A stretch of DNA of 64,000 nt from Streptomyces sp. NBC_01276 (GCF_041435355.1 NZ_CP108442.1:6880501-6944500), one strand, 5' to 3'. Counted from the stretch's first letter, positions 7,496 to 16,429 are shown. Numbers and translations are program-made. Notes: generated from the sequence alone by a model not told the origin.

Positions 7496-9240
7496 GCCGA
7501 CCGACACGACACAGCGACCACTGCGCACCCGGCAGCCGGCACATCGACCCGCACGAGTACGCCACGGTGCACGGCCCGCGGGCGGGGGACCGGGTCCGCC
7601 TGGGGGATTCCGGGCTCGTCGTCCGGGTGGAGTCCGACTCCCAGCGGCCGGGTGATGAGTTCCTGGCCGGTTTCGGCAAGACGGCTCGTGACGGCCTGCA
7701 CCTGAAGGCCGCGGCCGTCCGTGAGACCTGTGACGTCGTGATCAGCAACGTCCTGGTGATCGACGCCGTCCTCGGCATCCGCAAGGTGTCCATCGGCATC
7801 CGTGAGGGCCGCATCCACGCGATCGGCCGGGCCGGCAACCCCGACACCCTCGACGGGGTCGACGTGGTCGTCGGCACCGGTACGAGCATCGTCTCCGGCG
7901 AGGGCCTGATCGCCACCGCCGGAGCCGTCGACACCCACGTCCACCTGCTCTCCCCGCGCATCATGGAGGCATCCCTCGCCGCGGGCGTCACCACGGTCAT
8001 CGGCCAGGAGTTCGGCCCGGTCTGGGGCGTCGGCGTCAACTCCCCGTGGGCCCTCAAGCACGCCTTCAACGCCTTCGACGCCTGGCCCGTCAACATCGGT
8101 TTCCTGGCCCGCGGGTCCTCCTCGGACGCGGCCCCGCTGGTCGAGGCCCTGGCCGAGGGCGGAGCCTGCGGGTTCAAGGTCCACGAGGACATGGGTGCGC
8201 ACACCCGCGCGCTGGACACCGCCCTGCGGGTGGCCGAGGAGCACGACGTACAGGTCGCGCTGCACAGCGACGGCCTCAACGAGTGCCTCTCCGTGGAGGA
8301 CACCCTGCGGGTCCTGGACGGGCGAACCATCCACGCCTTCCACATCGAGGGCTGCGGCGGCGGGCACGTCCCCAATGTCCTCAAGATGGCGGGCGTGGCG
8401 AACGTCATCGGCTCCTCCACCAACCCGACCCTGCCCTTCGGACGGGACGCCGTCGCCGAGCACTACGGCATGATCGTCTCCGTCCACGACCTCAAGCCGG
8501 ACCTCCCCGGCGACGCCGCCATGGCGCGCGACCGGATCCGCGCCGGGACCATGGGCGCCGAGGACGTCCTGCACGACCTGGGCGCGATCGGCATCACCTC
8601 CTCCGACGCCCAGGGCATGGGCCGGGCCGGCGAGACGATCCGCCGCACCTTCGCCATGGCCGCGAAGATGAAGGGCGAGCTCGGCCCGCTGGACGGCGAC
8701 GGCGAGGGCGACGACAACGCCCGCGTGCTGCGCTACATGGCCAAGCTCACGATCAACCCGGCCATCGCCCACGGCCTGGCCCACGAGATCGGCTCCATCG
8801 AGGTCGGCAAGCTCGCCGACATCGTCCTGTGGCGGCCGGCCTTCTTCGGCGCCAAGCCCCAGCTGGTCCTCAAGTCCGGCTTCCCCGCCTACGGAGTCAC
8901 CGGCGACCCCAACGCCGCCACCGACACCTGCGAACCGCTCGTCCTCGGCCCGCTGTTCGGAGCCCACGGCGCCGCGCCGGCGGACCTCTCGGTGGCCTTC
9001 GTCAGCCGGGCGGCGGCCGAGTCCGGCTCCTCCGGCGCCCCGCACGACGCCCTGGCCACCCGGCGCCGCCGGGTCGCCGTCCGCGGCACCCGCGGCATCG
9101 GCCCGCGGGACATGGTCGGCAACGCCCGCCTCGGGGACGTGCACGTGGACCCCCGCACCGGTCTCGTCACCCTCGACGGGGAGCCCCTGCGCTCGGAACC
9201 GGCCGAGCGGGTCTCCCTCAACCGCCTCTACTTCCTCTGA
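7492..9240 (+). CDS. ureC: Urease alpha (catalytic) subunit, divergent
   Basis: The 582-residue protein aligns along its length with urease alpha subunits. By comparison with Klebsiella UreC, the nickel ligands are all kept: DTHVH (His 149, His 151), carbamylated Lys 229 (GFKVHED), His 258 (ALHSD), His 284 (FHIEG) and Asp 372 (SSDAQ). The mobile-flap motif, normally CHH with Cys 319 in Klebsiella, is VHD here: Val 331, His 332, Asp 333, so the flap Cys is lost while the catalytic His stays. The gene is translationally coupled to ureAB and sits between deiminase genes. It may hydrolyse urea, or the changed flap may reflect another ureido substrate or a weak secondary urease. The fold is certain; the activity is less so. 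Confidence 0.92.
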   Translation: MSRPTRHSDHCAPGSRHIDPHEYATVHGPRAGDRVRLGDSGLVVRVESDSQRPGDEFLAGFGKTARDGLHLKAAAVRETCDVVISNVLVIDAVLGIRKVSIGIREGRIHAIGRAGNPDTLDGVDVVVGTGTSIVSGEGLIATAGAVDTHVHLLSPRIMEASLAAGVTTVIGQEFGPVWGVGVNSPWALKHAFNAFDAWPVNIGFLARGSSSDAAPLVEALAEGGACGFKVHEDMGAHTRALDTALRVAEEHDVQVALHSDGLNECLSVEDTLRVLDGRTIHAFHIEGCGGGHVPNVLKMAGVANVIGSSTNPTLPFGRDAVAEHYGMIVSVHDLKPDLPGDAAMARDRIRAGTMGAEDVLHDLGAIGITSSDAQGMGRAGETIRRTFAMAAKMKGELGPLDGDGEGDDNARVLRYMAKLTINPAIAHGLAHEIGSIEVGKLADIVLWRPAFFGAKPQLVLKSGFPAYGVTGDPNAATDTCEPLVLGPLFGAHGAAPADLSVAFVSRAAAESGSSGAPHDALATRRRRVAVRGTRGIGPRDMVGNARLGDVHVDPRTGLVTLDGEPLRSEPAERVSLNRLYFL

Positions 9241-9299
9241 GGGCCCGCGGAGCCTCCGCCTCGCCGCCCTCGGTCGGCACCTTCGCCCCTCCTCGCGCT

Positions 9300-9317
9300 T
9301 GACTGAATTTTCAGTCG
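9300..9317. promoter_or_regulatory. TetR-type operator, copy 5 (upstream of deiminase 3)
   Basis: TGACTGAATTTTCAGTCG differs from copies 3 and 4 only at its last base. TTGACT at 9299-9304 may be a -35 element. It lies 60 nt after ureC and just before the cytoplasmic deiminase, so it would control that gene and perhaps the ABC importer beyond. Confidence 0.7.
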
Positions 9318-9355
9318 AGTGGAAGACTCCGTCAACGAAAGAAATGAGACACCTG

Positions 9356-10384
9356 ATGTCTGGATACCGCATGCCGGCCGAGTGGTCCGAGCACGAGGGC
9401 TGCCTGATGGCCTGGCCCGTCCGCGAGGACCTGTGGGGAAGCGTGCTGGACGACGTGAAGGAGGAGTACGCCAACGTCGCCCGCGCCATCGCCGCCTTCG
9501 AGCCCGTCACGATGGTCGCCCCGCCCGGCCACGGCGAGGACGCCCGCGCCCACTGCGGGGACGACGCCGCCGTCACCGTCATCGAGCTGCCGATCGACGA
9601 TTCCTGGTTCCGCGACTCCGCCCCGCTCTTCGTACTCGACGGCGACGGCAACCGCGCCGGCGTGGACTTCCGCTTCAACGCCTGGGGCGGCAAGCACCAC
9701 CCGTTCGACGCCGACGACCGGATCAGCGCCCTGCTGCTGGAGCACGTCGGGGCCGACCGCCACACCTCCGACATGATCCTCGAAGGCGGAGCGATCACCG
9801 TGGACGGAGAGGGCACGCTGATCACCACCGAGCAGTGCCTGCTGCACCCCAACCGCAACCCCGGTATGACCCGCGACGGGATCGAGGCCGAACTGAAGGC
9901 CAGGCTCGGGGTCACCAAGGTCATCTGGCTGCCGTACGGCGGCCTGCTCGACACCGAGACGGACGGCCACGTGGACGGCGTCTGCGCCTTCGCCGCGCCC
10001 GGCACGGTCGTCGTCTCCCTGCCGTCCGACCCCACCCACCCCGACTACGCCCGGATGCGTGCCAACCGCGCGGTGCTGGAAGCCTCCACCGACGCCCACG
10101 GCCGCCGACTGGAGATCGTCGACGTGCCCCAGACGGCGTTCGCCGACCTCGCCGACGGCGAGATCGAGGTCTCCTACCTGAACTACTACGTCGCCAACGG
10201 CGGAGTGGTCGTCCCCGTGGCCGGGCTGCACCAGGACGAGGACGCCCTCGCGGTCATCGCCTCCGCGTACCCCGGCCGCAAGGTCGTCGGGGTACGGGCG
10301 CTCGCCATCGCGTTCGGCGGCGGCGGGGTGCACTGCATCACCCAGCAGATCCCCGCCCCCCGACGCCCGGACACCGCTTCCTGA
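9356..10384 (+). CDS. Agmatine deiminase, cytoplasmic (paralogue 3)
   Basis: This 342-residue enzyme has no signal peptide and begins with the typical opening of cytoplasmic agmatine deiminases (MPAEWSEHEGCLMAWP). Motifs: PIDDSWFRDSAP, FRFNAWGGK, EGGAITVDGEGTLITTEQCLL, ETDGHVDG with the catalytic His, and GGGGVHCITQQ with Cys 327. The ITQQ tail after the Cys matches classical agmatine deiminases better than in paralogues 1 and 2. It would convert agmatine to N-carbamoylputrescine and ammonia. An N-carbamoylputrescine amidase is not in the window. The start at 9356 is preferred by family alignment; ATG 9344 is an alternative. A GC hairpin 20 nt after the stop separates it from the importer genes. 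Confidence 0.9.
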   Translation: MSGYRMPAEWSEHEGCLMAWPVREDLWGSVLDDVKEEYANVARAIAAFEPVTMVAPPGHGEDARAHCGDDAAVTVIELPIDDSWFRDSAPLFVLDGDGNRAGVDFRFNAWGGKHHPFDADDRISALLLEHVGADRHTSDMILEGGAITVDGEGTLITTEQCLLHPNRNPGMTRDGIEAELKARLGVTKVIWLPYGGLLDTETDGHVDGVCAFAAPGTVVVSLPSDPTHPDYARMRANRAVLEASTDAHGRRLEIVDVPQTAFADLADGEIEVSYLNYYVANGGVVVPVAGLHQDEDALAVIASAYPGRKVVGVRALAIAFGGGGVHCITQQIPAPRRPDTAS

Positions 10385-10403
10385 CCAGGCGCCGAACGCT
10401 CCC

Positions 10404-10427
10404 GGCGGACCGCCCCGGCGGTCCGCC
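10404..10427 (+). terminator. GC hairpin between deiminase 3 and the ABC importer
   Basis: GGCGGACCG and CGGTCCGCC form a 9-bp stem around a 6-nt loop. No U-tract follows. It could stop or thin out transcription, so the importer operon may receive only read-through from the deiminase promoter or have its own promoter in the short gap before 10464. Confidence 0.5.
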
Positions 10428-10469
10428 CGCTCCTCCCCCCGCCCCCCTCACGGACCAGAGAGCGTGACG

Positions 10470-12140
10470 ATGACGACCTCCCCACCCCGCGCGAGCAGAC
10501 GCCCGTACCGTCTGCCCTCACGCCGCCCGGCGGCCCTCCCCGCCGCGACCGCCGTCCTGGCCTCCCTCGCCCTGCTCGCGGCCTGTGCGGGGCCGCCCAA
10601 GGGCGGGGGCGCCGTCACGGACGCCCACCTCTCCGCGTCCACCCCGCCGGCCCGGGGCGAGATCGACTCGTTCAGCTGGGCCGTGTACGCGGAGCCGCCC
10701 ACGCTCGACTACACGGTGGCCTTCGACTACCCGCAGAACACCATCCTGTCCAACGTGTGCGAGAGCCTGATGCGCTGGACCCCGGCCCTCACCACCGAAC
10801 CGGGTCTCGCCGAGAAGGCGTCCAACCCCGACCCCACCACCTGGGTGTACGACCTGCGCCCCGGCGTGCGCTTCCACGACGGCAAGGAGATGACCGCCGA
10901 CGACGTGGTGTTCAGCCTCGGCCGTCAGATCGACCCCGACAACGCGGCCGCCTGGGCCCAGGTCTTCCAGAACGTCTCCGCGATCACCAAGACCGGCCCG
11001 CTCCAGGTCACCGTCACCCTCAAGAAGCCCGACTCCCAGTTCCCCCAGTACATGGCCTCGGCCGCCGGAGTGGTCGCCTCCAAGGCCGGCGTCGAGGCGG
11101 CGGGCAAGGACTACGGCACCACCGGCGGACTCGCCTGCACCGGCCCCTTCCAGCTCGGCACCTGGAACAAGGGCCAGTCGATCGAACTCGACCGCTTCGA
11201 CGGCTACTGGGGCACGAAGGCCAAGGCGAAGAAGGCCGTCTTCCGCATCCTCACCGACCCCTCCGCCCGCACCAACGCGATGCTCAGCGGCGAGGTCGAC
11301 GGCGGCTACCTGATCCCCACCGAGAGCTACGCCCGGCTGCGCGCCAGCGGCGCCGGCACCCTCTGGTTCGGCGAGGGCCTCAGCACCGTCAACGTCAACA
11401 TCACCAACATGAACGGCCCCCTCGGGGACGTCCGCGTACGCCGGGCGCTGTCCCTGGCACTGGACCGCACCGGATTCGTCAAGGCCGGACTCGCCGGCGC
11501 CGGCACGGTCACCGGCTCCCTCACCACCCGGGCCGCCTGGGCCGCGGCCCCCGAGTCCACGCGGAAGACCGCCTTCGACGGACTGCCGCCGACCGGCCAG
11601 GACATCGAGCGGGCCAAGGCCCTGGTCAAGGAGGCCGGAGCCACCGGCAGGACACTGACCATGGCCACCAGCTCCATAGGCCAGGACGTCTCCCTCCTCG
11701 CCACCGCGGTCCAGGCGGCGGGCAGCCGGATCGGCCTCGACGTCCGCCTCAGGACCATCGCGCCCAACGCCTTCAGCGCACTGTTCACCGACCCCGGGGC
11801 GCGCGAGGGCATCGACATGTTCCCGCTCACCTACTACGACTCGATCACCGACCCCCTCGACCTGCTGTCGAACTTCAAGACCGGCGCCTACATGAACTTC
11901 GCCGGCTACAGCGACCCCGAGTACGACCGGCTCGTCGAGCAGGCCGCCGGCACCTACCCCGTCGAGGAGCGGACGGCCGTCGAGGCCGAGCTGCAGAAGC
12001 ACGCGGCCGAGCAGCTGCTGTGGATCCCGGTCGCCGAATGGCCGACCGCGATGTTCCAGGGCAAGCGCATCACCGGAGCGCCCACGACGATCTCGTACAT
12101 GTACCAGCCGTGGGCCGCCGGCGTGGGGGCCGCACAGTGA
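10470..12140 (+). CDS. ABC importer substrate-binding lipoprotein (SBP family 5)
   Basis: This protein of about 556 residues is the extracellular binding component of a peptide/opine/nickel-type importer. A Lys/Arg-rich N-terminus leads into a hydrophobic segment and the lipobox LLAAC. The family 5 pattern is clear (PTLDYTVAFD, GLAEKASNPDPTTWVYDLRPGVRFHDGKEMTADDVVFSL). A GTG at 10464 is an equally possible start. The stop overlaps the next gene's start, and all five genes to 15720 overlap, so they form one operon (Dpp/Opp/Nik layout). The placement after deiminase and urease genes suggests a guanidino or ureido compound, or nickel for urease, as cargo. The sequence resembles peptide binders more than NikA, but specificity is uncertain. 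Confidence 0.9.
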   Translation: MTTSPPRASRRPYRLPSRRPAALPAATAVLASLALLAACAGPPKGGGAVTDAHLSASTPPARGEIDSFSWAVYAEPPTLDYTVAFDYPQNTILSNVCESLMRWTPALTTEPGLAEKASNPDPTTWVYDLRPGVRFHDGKEMTADDVVFSLGRQIDPDNAAAWAQVFQNVSAITKTGPLQVTVTLKKPDSQFPQYMASAAGVVASKAGVEAAGKDYGTTGGLACTGPFQLGTWNKGQSIELDRFDGYWGTKAKAKKAVFRILTDPSARTNAMLSGEVDGGYLIPTESYARLRASGAGTLWFGEGLSTVNVNITNMNGPLGDVRVRRALSLALDRTGFVKAGLAGAGTVTGSLTTRAAWAAAPESTRKTAFDGLPPTGQDIERAKALVKEAGATGRTLTMATSSIGQDVSLLATAVQAAGSRIGLDVRLRTIAPNAFSALFTDPGAREGIDMFPLTYYDSITDPLDLLSNFKTGAYMNFAGYSDPEYDRLVEQAAGTYPVEERTAVEAELQKHAAEQLLWIPVAEWPTAMFQGKRITGAPTTISYMYQPWAAGVGAAQ

Positions 12141-13096
12141 ACTTCGTCCGCTTCGCCGTACGCCGGGTGGCGGAGATGGCCGCCACCCTCCTCGTCGCCT
12201 CGTTCGTGGTCTTCGGGGCCATGTACCTGGCGCCGGGCAGCCCGGCGAGCTTCCTGCTCGCCGGCCGGTCGGCCTCACCGGAGGCCCTCGCCTCCATCAA
12301 CGCCCAGTACCACCTGGACGACCCCTTCCTCGTACGCTACTTCCGCTGGCTCGGCGACATGCTGCAGGGCGACTTCGGGCGCTCGATCACCTACCGCACC
12401 GACGTCTCGCGCCTCCTGGCCGACCGGCTCCCCGTGACGCTGTTCCTGATCGCCATGGCCCTCGTCGTGGTCGTCGCGGCCGGCCTGCTGCTGGGCCGGA
12501 CCGCCGCCGTCCGGGGCGGGACGACCGACTCCGCCATCCTCGTCACCACCACGTTCGCCGTCGGCACCCCGTCCTTCGTCGCGGCGGTGCTGCTCCAGGG
12601 CCTGTTCTCCGTCCGCCTCGGCTGGTTCCCCAGCAGCGGCGGCGGCGACGGCCTCGGCGACATGCTCCGCCACCTCACGCTCCCCGCGATCGCCCTGGCC
12701 CTCTACCTCATCGGCATGCTCGCCCGGGTCACCCGCTCGGCGATGCTCGAAGCCCTCGACAGCGACCACGTCACCGTGGCCCGCAGCCGGGGGGTCCCCG
12801 AACGCCAGGTCATCCGCAGGCACGTGTTCCGCAACTCCCTCGGCACGGTCCTGACCACCGGCGGACTGATCGTCTCGACCCTGCTGGTGTGCACCATCCT
12901 GGTCGAGACCGCCTTCAGCATCGGCGGGATCGGCCAGCTCCTCGAACTGTCCACCACCACCAAGGACTTCCCGACCGTCCAGGCGATCTCCCTGATCGTC
13001 GTCGCCCTCTTCATGGTCGTGAACCTGATCGTGGACCTGCTGCTGCCCCTGGTCGACCCCCGGGTCGCCCTCGGAGCCCGGGAGGCCGCCGCATGA
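12137..13096 (+). CDS. ABC importer permease (DppB/OppB type)
   Basis: This 319-residue inner-membrane permease has about six transmembrane segments. It opens NFVRFAVRRVAEMAATLLVASF, carries the APGSPA motif typical of DppB/NikB, and the cytoplasmic EAA-type loop (ARSRGVPERQVIRRH) that docks to the ATPases. The start is the GTG at 12137, overlapping the stop of the binding-protein gene by 3 nt. The upstream continuation of the frame is a shadow of that gene. It pairs with the permease at 13093-13947. Confidence 0.93.
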   Translation: MNFVRFAVRRVAEMAATLLVASFVVFGAMYLAPGSPASFLLAGRSASPEALASINAQYHLDDPFLVRYFRWLGDMLQGDFGRSITYRTDVSRLLADRLPVTLFLIAMALVVVVAAGLLLGRTAAVRGGTTDSAILVTTTFAVGTPSFVAAVLLQGLFSVRLGWFPSSGGGDGLGDMLRHLTLPAIALALYLIGMLARVTRSAMLEALDSDHVTVARSRGVPERQVIRRHVFRNSLGTVLTTGGLIVSTLLVCTILVETAFSIGGIGQLLELSTTTKDFPTVQAISLIVVALFMVVNLIVDLLLPLVDPRVALGAREAAA

Positions 13097-13947
13097 CCGC
13101 CGTCCTGACGCGCCGACCGGGCCTGTCCCGGATCCGTGCCACCGGTTCCCCGCTCCACCTCGTCTGCCTCGGCCTCGCCGCCCTGGTCGCCGTCGCCGCC
13201 GTACTCGCGCCCTGGGTGGTGCCCCACGACCCCAACGCCGTCGACCTGGGCAACGCCCTCGCCGGACCCTCCGCCGCGCACCCGCTCGGCATGGACGCCG
13301 CCGGCCGTGACACCCTCTCCCGGCTGTTGCTCGGCGCCCGCACCTCCCTCCTCGGTCCGCTGGGCGTCGTCGTCTTCTCCACCGTCGCCGGCATCGCCAT
13401 CGGCATGACCGCCGCCTGGCGGGGAGGCTGGCTCGACTCCGTCCTGTCCCGCGGCACGGAACTGGTCTTCGCCTTCCCCGGCATGCTGCTGGCCATCCTG
13501 ATCATCTCGGTATACGGCGAGGGCCTGCTCGCCCCGGTCATCGCACTCGCCGTGGCCTACACGCCCTACGTGAGCCGGCTGACCCGTTCGCTGGTCCTGG
13601 CCGAGCGCGCCCGCCCGTACGTCAGCGCGTACCGGGTCCAGGGCCACTCCGCCCCGCAGATCTGCCTGCGCCACATCCTGCCCAACATCGCCCCCGTCGT
13701 CCTCGCCCAGTCCACCATCAACTTCGGCTACGCCCTGATGGACCTCGCGGGCCTGTCGTTCCTCGGACTCGGCGTCCCCGCCCTCACCCCCGACTGGGGC
13801 CGCATGGTCTTCGACGGGCAGACCGCCATCCAAGCCGGCTACCCGCTTTCCGCGGTGCTGCCCTGTGCCTTCATCGTGCTGACCGTCGTCGCCTTCAACG
13901 TGGTGGGCGAGCGGTGGGCCGACCGTGTCTCCAGGAGGGGCCGATGA
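13093..13947 (+). CDS. ABC importer permease (DppC/OppC type)
   Basis: This 284-residue second permease has the DppC pattern: an N-terminal transmembrane helix, then PHDPNAVDLGNAL, HPLGMDAAGRDTLSRLLLGARTSL, and the EAA loop YRVQGHSAPQICLRHILPN, followed by GLSFLGLGVPALTPDWG. The ATG at 13093 overlaps the previous stop (ATGA). It forms the membrane channel together with the protein encoded just upstream. Confidence 0.93.
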   Translation: MTAVLTRRPGLSRIRATGSPLHLVCLGLAALVAVAAVLAPWVVPHDPNAVDLGNALAGPSAAHPLGMDAAGRDTLSRLLLGARTSLLGPLGVVVFSTVAGIAIGMTAAWRGGWLDSVLSRGTELVFAFPGMLLAILIISVYGEGLLAPVIALAVAYTPYVSRLTRSLVLAERARPYVSAYRVQGHSAPQICLRHILPNIAPVVLAQSTINFGYALMDLAGLSFLGLGVPALTPDWGRMVFDGQTAIQAGYPLSAVLPCAFIVLTVVAFNVVGERWADRVSRRGR

Positions 13948-14930
13948 GGCCGACGCCCACGCTCGACGTCCGGGGCCTGAAGGTCACCCTGCCCGGCACC
14001 GCCCGCCCCGTCCTCGACGGGGTCGACCTCACCGTCGGCGCCGGGGAGACCGTGGCCCTCGTGGGCGAATCCGGCTCGGGCAAGAGCATCACCTCCCGCA
14101 GCGCGCTGCGCCTGCTGCCGCCGGGCGCGGTCGTGGAGGGCGAGGTGCGGGTGGCGGGAGAGGACGTCCTCACCATGGACGCCGCCCGACTGCGACAGGC
14201 GCGCGCCGGCACGGTGGCCATGGTCTTCCAGGACCCGCGCGCCGCCGTCAACCCGCTGCGCCGCATCGGTGACTTCCTGACCGAGGGCGTCACCCTCGCC
14301 GGGGCCATGAGCGCTGCGCAGGCCACGGCCCGGGCGGTCGAACTCCTGGGCGCCGTCGGGCTGGACGGGTCCGTCCTGCGCAAGTACCCCGGTCAGGTCT
14401 CCGGCGGCATGCTCCAGCGCGTCGTCATCGCGGCGGCCCTGATGGGCGACCCCGTGCTCCTGATGGCCGACGAACCCACGACGGCGCTGGACGTCACCAG
14501 CCAGGCCGAGGTCATAGCCGTCCTGGCCACGCTCCGCGAACGCTTCGGCACCGGACTGCTGTTCGTCACCCACGACCTGGACCTCGCCGCCGCCATCGGC
14601 GACCGCGTCTACGTCATGTACGCGGGACGGATCGCCGAGAGCGGGCCGGCCGACGTCCTCTTCGCCCGCCCCAGACACCCCTACACGGCAGCCCTCCTCG
14701 CCTCCACCCCCAGGATGGAAGGGCCCCGGGGCCGGCTCGCCGCCATCGACGGCCAACCGCCCGACCTGCGCGAGCCGTTGAAGGGCTGCGCGTTCGCCGC
14801 CCGCTGCCCCCTCGCCACGGAGGTCTGCGACGAGCGGGCTCCGCTGCCGTCCCCGGCCCCCGGCCGGCCGGACCACAGCGCCGCCTGCCACCACAGCGAC
14901 CAGCTCGAAGGGAGCGTCGTCGATGCCTGA
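13944..14930 (+). CDS. ABC importer ATPase (DppD/OppD type)
   Basis: This 328-residue ATPase has Walker A GESGSGKS, Q-loop MVFQDPRAAVNP, signature VSGGMLQR, Walker B LLMADEPTTALD and the H-loop THDLD. The C-terminal part has the oligopeptide-transporter ATP-binding extension with Cys residues (GCAFAARCPLATEVC), a site that binds Fe-S or metal in relatives. The ATG at 13944 has AGGAGGGG before it and overlaps the permease stop. It should act as a heterodimer with the next ATPase. Confidence 0.93.
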   Translation: MRPTPTLDVRGLKVTLPGTARPVLDGVDLTVGAGETVALVGESGSGKSITSRSALRLLPPGAVVEGEVRVAGEDVLTMDAARLRQARAGTVAMVFQDPRAAVNPLRRIGDFLTEGVTLAGAMSAAQATARAVELLGAVGLDGSVLRKYPGQVSGGMLQRVVIAAALMGDPVLLMADEPTTALDVTSQAEVIAVLATLRERFGTGLLFVTHDLDLAAAIGDRVYVMYAGRIAESGPADVLFARPRHPYTAALLASTPRMEGPRGRLAAIDGQPPDLREPLKGCAFAARCPLATEVCDERAPLPSPAPGRPDHSAACHHSDQLEGSVVDA

Positions 14931-15720
14931 GAACGTACTGGAGGTCACGGGACTGCGCCGTTCCTTCGGAGCCGTCCACGCCGTGGACGACGTGTCCTTC
15001 ACCCTCCCCCAGGGGGGATCGCTGGGCATCGTCGGCGAGTCCGGCTCCGGCAAGACGACCACCGCCCGGATCGTCGTCGGCCTGGAGCGCGCTGACGAGG
15101 GCGAGATCCTGGTCCGGGGGCGGCCACGGGGCGGGCAGCCGCGCGGCCGGGCGGCGCGGCTGGCCCGCGCCCGTGAGATCCAGATGGTCTTCCAGGACCC
15201 GTACCTCTCCCTGGATCCGCGCACCGGCGTCGAGGCGGTCCTGCGCGAAACCCTGGGCCTGCACTTCCCCGGCCGCGATCACACCCCGCGGGTACGGGAA
15301 CTGCTCGACCAGGTGGGCCTGGGCTCCCGGGCCGCCGACGCGCTCCCGCGCAACCTCTCCGGCGGCCAGCGCCAGCGCGTCGCCATCGCCCGGGCCCTCG
15401 CCGTCGAACCTGCGGTGCTCATCCTGGACGAGGCGGTCGCCGCGCTCGACGTCTCCGTCCAGGCGCAGATCCTCAACCTGCTGGCCGACATCCGCGAACA
15501 GACCGGGATCGGCTTCCTCTTCATCACCCACGACCTCGGGGTCGTCCGGTGCGTCACCGACGAGATCCTCGTGATGCGGCACGGCGCCGTGGTCGAACAG
15601 GGGAGCACCGAGGAGGTGCTCTCGGCGCCGGGCCACCCGTACACCCGGCTGCTCCTGGAGTCCGTACCCCGGCCGGGGTGGGATCCGCAGGCCATCGCCG
15701 CGGCCCGGCGGGCGCTGTAG
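14923..15720 (+). CDS. ABC importer ATPase (DppF/OppF type)
   Basis: This 265-residue partner ATPase has Walker A GESGSGKTT, MVFQDPYLSLDPR, signature LSGGQRQR, Walker B LILDEAVAALD and H-loop THDLG. It overlaps the previous gene by 8 nt and closes the operon. A 10-bp perfect GC hairpin at 15755-15781 follows, shared with the convergent TetR gene. It is shorter than many OppF proteins because the C-terminal Cys-rich extension is missing. Confidence 0.93.
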   Translation: MPENVLEVTGLRRSFGAVHAVDDVSFTLPQGGSLGIVGESGSGKTTTARIVVGLERADEGEILVRGRPRGGQPRGRAARLARAREIQMVFQDPYLSLDPRTGVEAVLRETLGLHFPGRDHTPRVRELLDQVGLGSRAADALPRNLSGGQRQRVAIARALAVEPAVLILDEAVAALDVSVQAQILNLLADIREQTGIGFLFITHDLGVVRCVTDEILVMRHGAVVEQGSTEEVLSAPGHPYTRLLLESVPRPGWDPQAIAAARRAL

Positions 15721-15754
15721 GGGGCGCCGGTCACCCGGGAGGAGCGGGTCCCGT

Positions 15755-15781
15755 CCCGGCCGGGCCCCGCTCCCGGCCGGG
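15755..15781. terminator. Bidirectional GC-hairpin terminator
   Basis: Two copies of CCCGGCCGGG, each its own reverse complement, pair into a 10-bp stem around a 7-nt loop. It lies between the converging importer operon (plus) and TetR gene (minus), the expected place for a two-way terminator. Confidence 0.65.
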
Positions 15782-16429
15782 TCAGCCGCCGGGACGCACG
15801 CCGGCGGCGATCGTACGGATCAGCGCGCGCAGCACCGGGCCGGGATCCACCGCGGAGCCCAGTGACTCCGCGGCGGCCAGGCCGTCCACGGCCGCCGCCA
15901 CCGCCTCGCCCAGCGGGCGGGGGTCGACGCCCCCGCCCCGCTCGTCGGCCAACACCCCGAACAGCGTGACGAAACAGCCCCGCCAGCGGGAGTACTCGGC
16001 TTCGAGGGACTCCCGGACCCGCGCGTCGTTGAGGGCGTGCCAGTGCAACGCCGAATGGAGGTGGGAGAGTTCCGCGCCCTCGGGCCGGGACAGCAGCTCC
16101 AGCACCCGTTCGGAGCGCTGCGCGAACGACCCTTCCCCGGAGACGGCCGCCTCCAGGGGGTGGATCCACTCCGGGCGGATGTCCGCGATGACCGCCAGGA
16201 CGAGATCGGTCCGGTCCTGGAAGTGGTAGTGGCACATCCCGTGCGAGACGCCGCACAGCGCCGCCACGTTGCGGGTGGTGAAGCGTTCGCTCATGCCTCC
16301 GGCGAGGAGGGTCCGTGCGGCGGCGATCAGCCGTGCCCTGGTCTGCTCGCCCTTCGCGGAGGCCCGGGGTCGTCCCGCGCGGGCGGGGGGCGTGGTCGGG
16401 GCCGGAGAGCCCTGTGCGGAAGGTGCCAT
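15782..16429 (-). CDS. TetR family regulator divergent from deiminase 4
   Basis: This is a 215-residue TetR regulator. The HTH lies around residues 30-75 (ARLIAAARTLLAGG, FTTRNVAALCGVSHGMCHYHFQDR). The ligand domain is unlike those of the two TetR paralogues at 2.1-6.5 kb, so it belongs to another subfamily. It is divergent from deiminase 4, with an 18-bp palindrome at 16506-16523 in between. It therefore probably represses deiminase 4 and itself through that site. The start ATG at 16427-16429 gives a short Ala/Pro/Arg-rich tail before the HTH. Confidence 0.9.
   Translation of the reverse strand: MAPSAQGSPAPTTPPARAGRPRASAKGEQTRARLIAAARTLLAGGMSERFTTRNVAALCGVSHGMCHYHFQDRTDLVLAVIADIRPEWIHPLEAAVSGEGSFAQRSERVLELLSRPEGAELSHLHSALHWHALNDARVRESLEAEYSRWRGCFVTLFGVLADERGGGVDPRPLGEAVAAAVDGLAAAESLGSAVDPGPVLRALIRTIAAGVRPGG

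Noticed and set aside
10470..15720. Reading the importer as a dedicated nickel transporter for urease
   Set aside because: The position suggests it, but the binding protein resembles peptide-type family 5 members and no NikA-like metal-binding pattern stood out. Kept only as an alternative.
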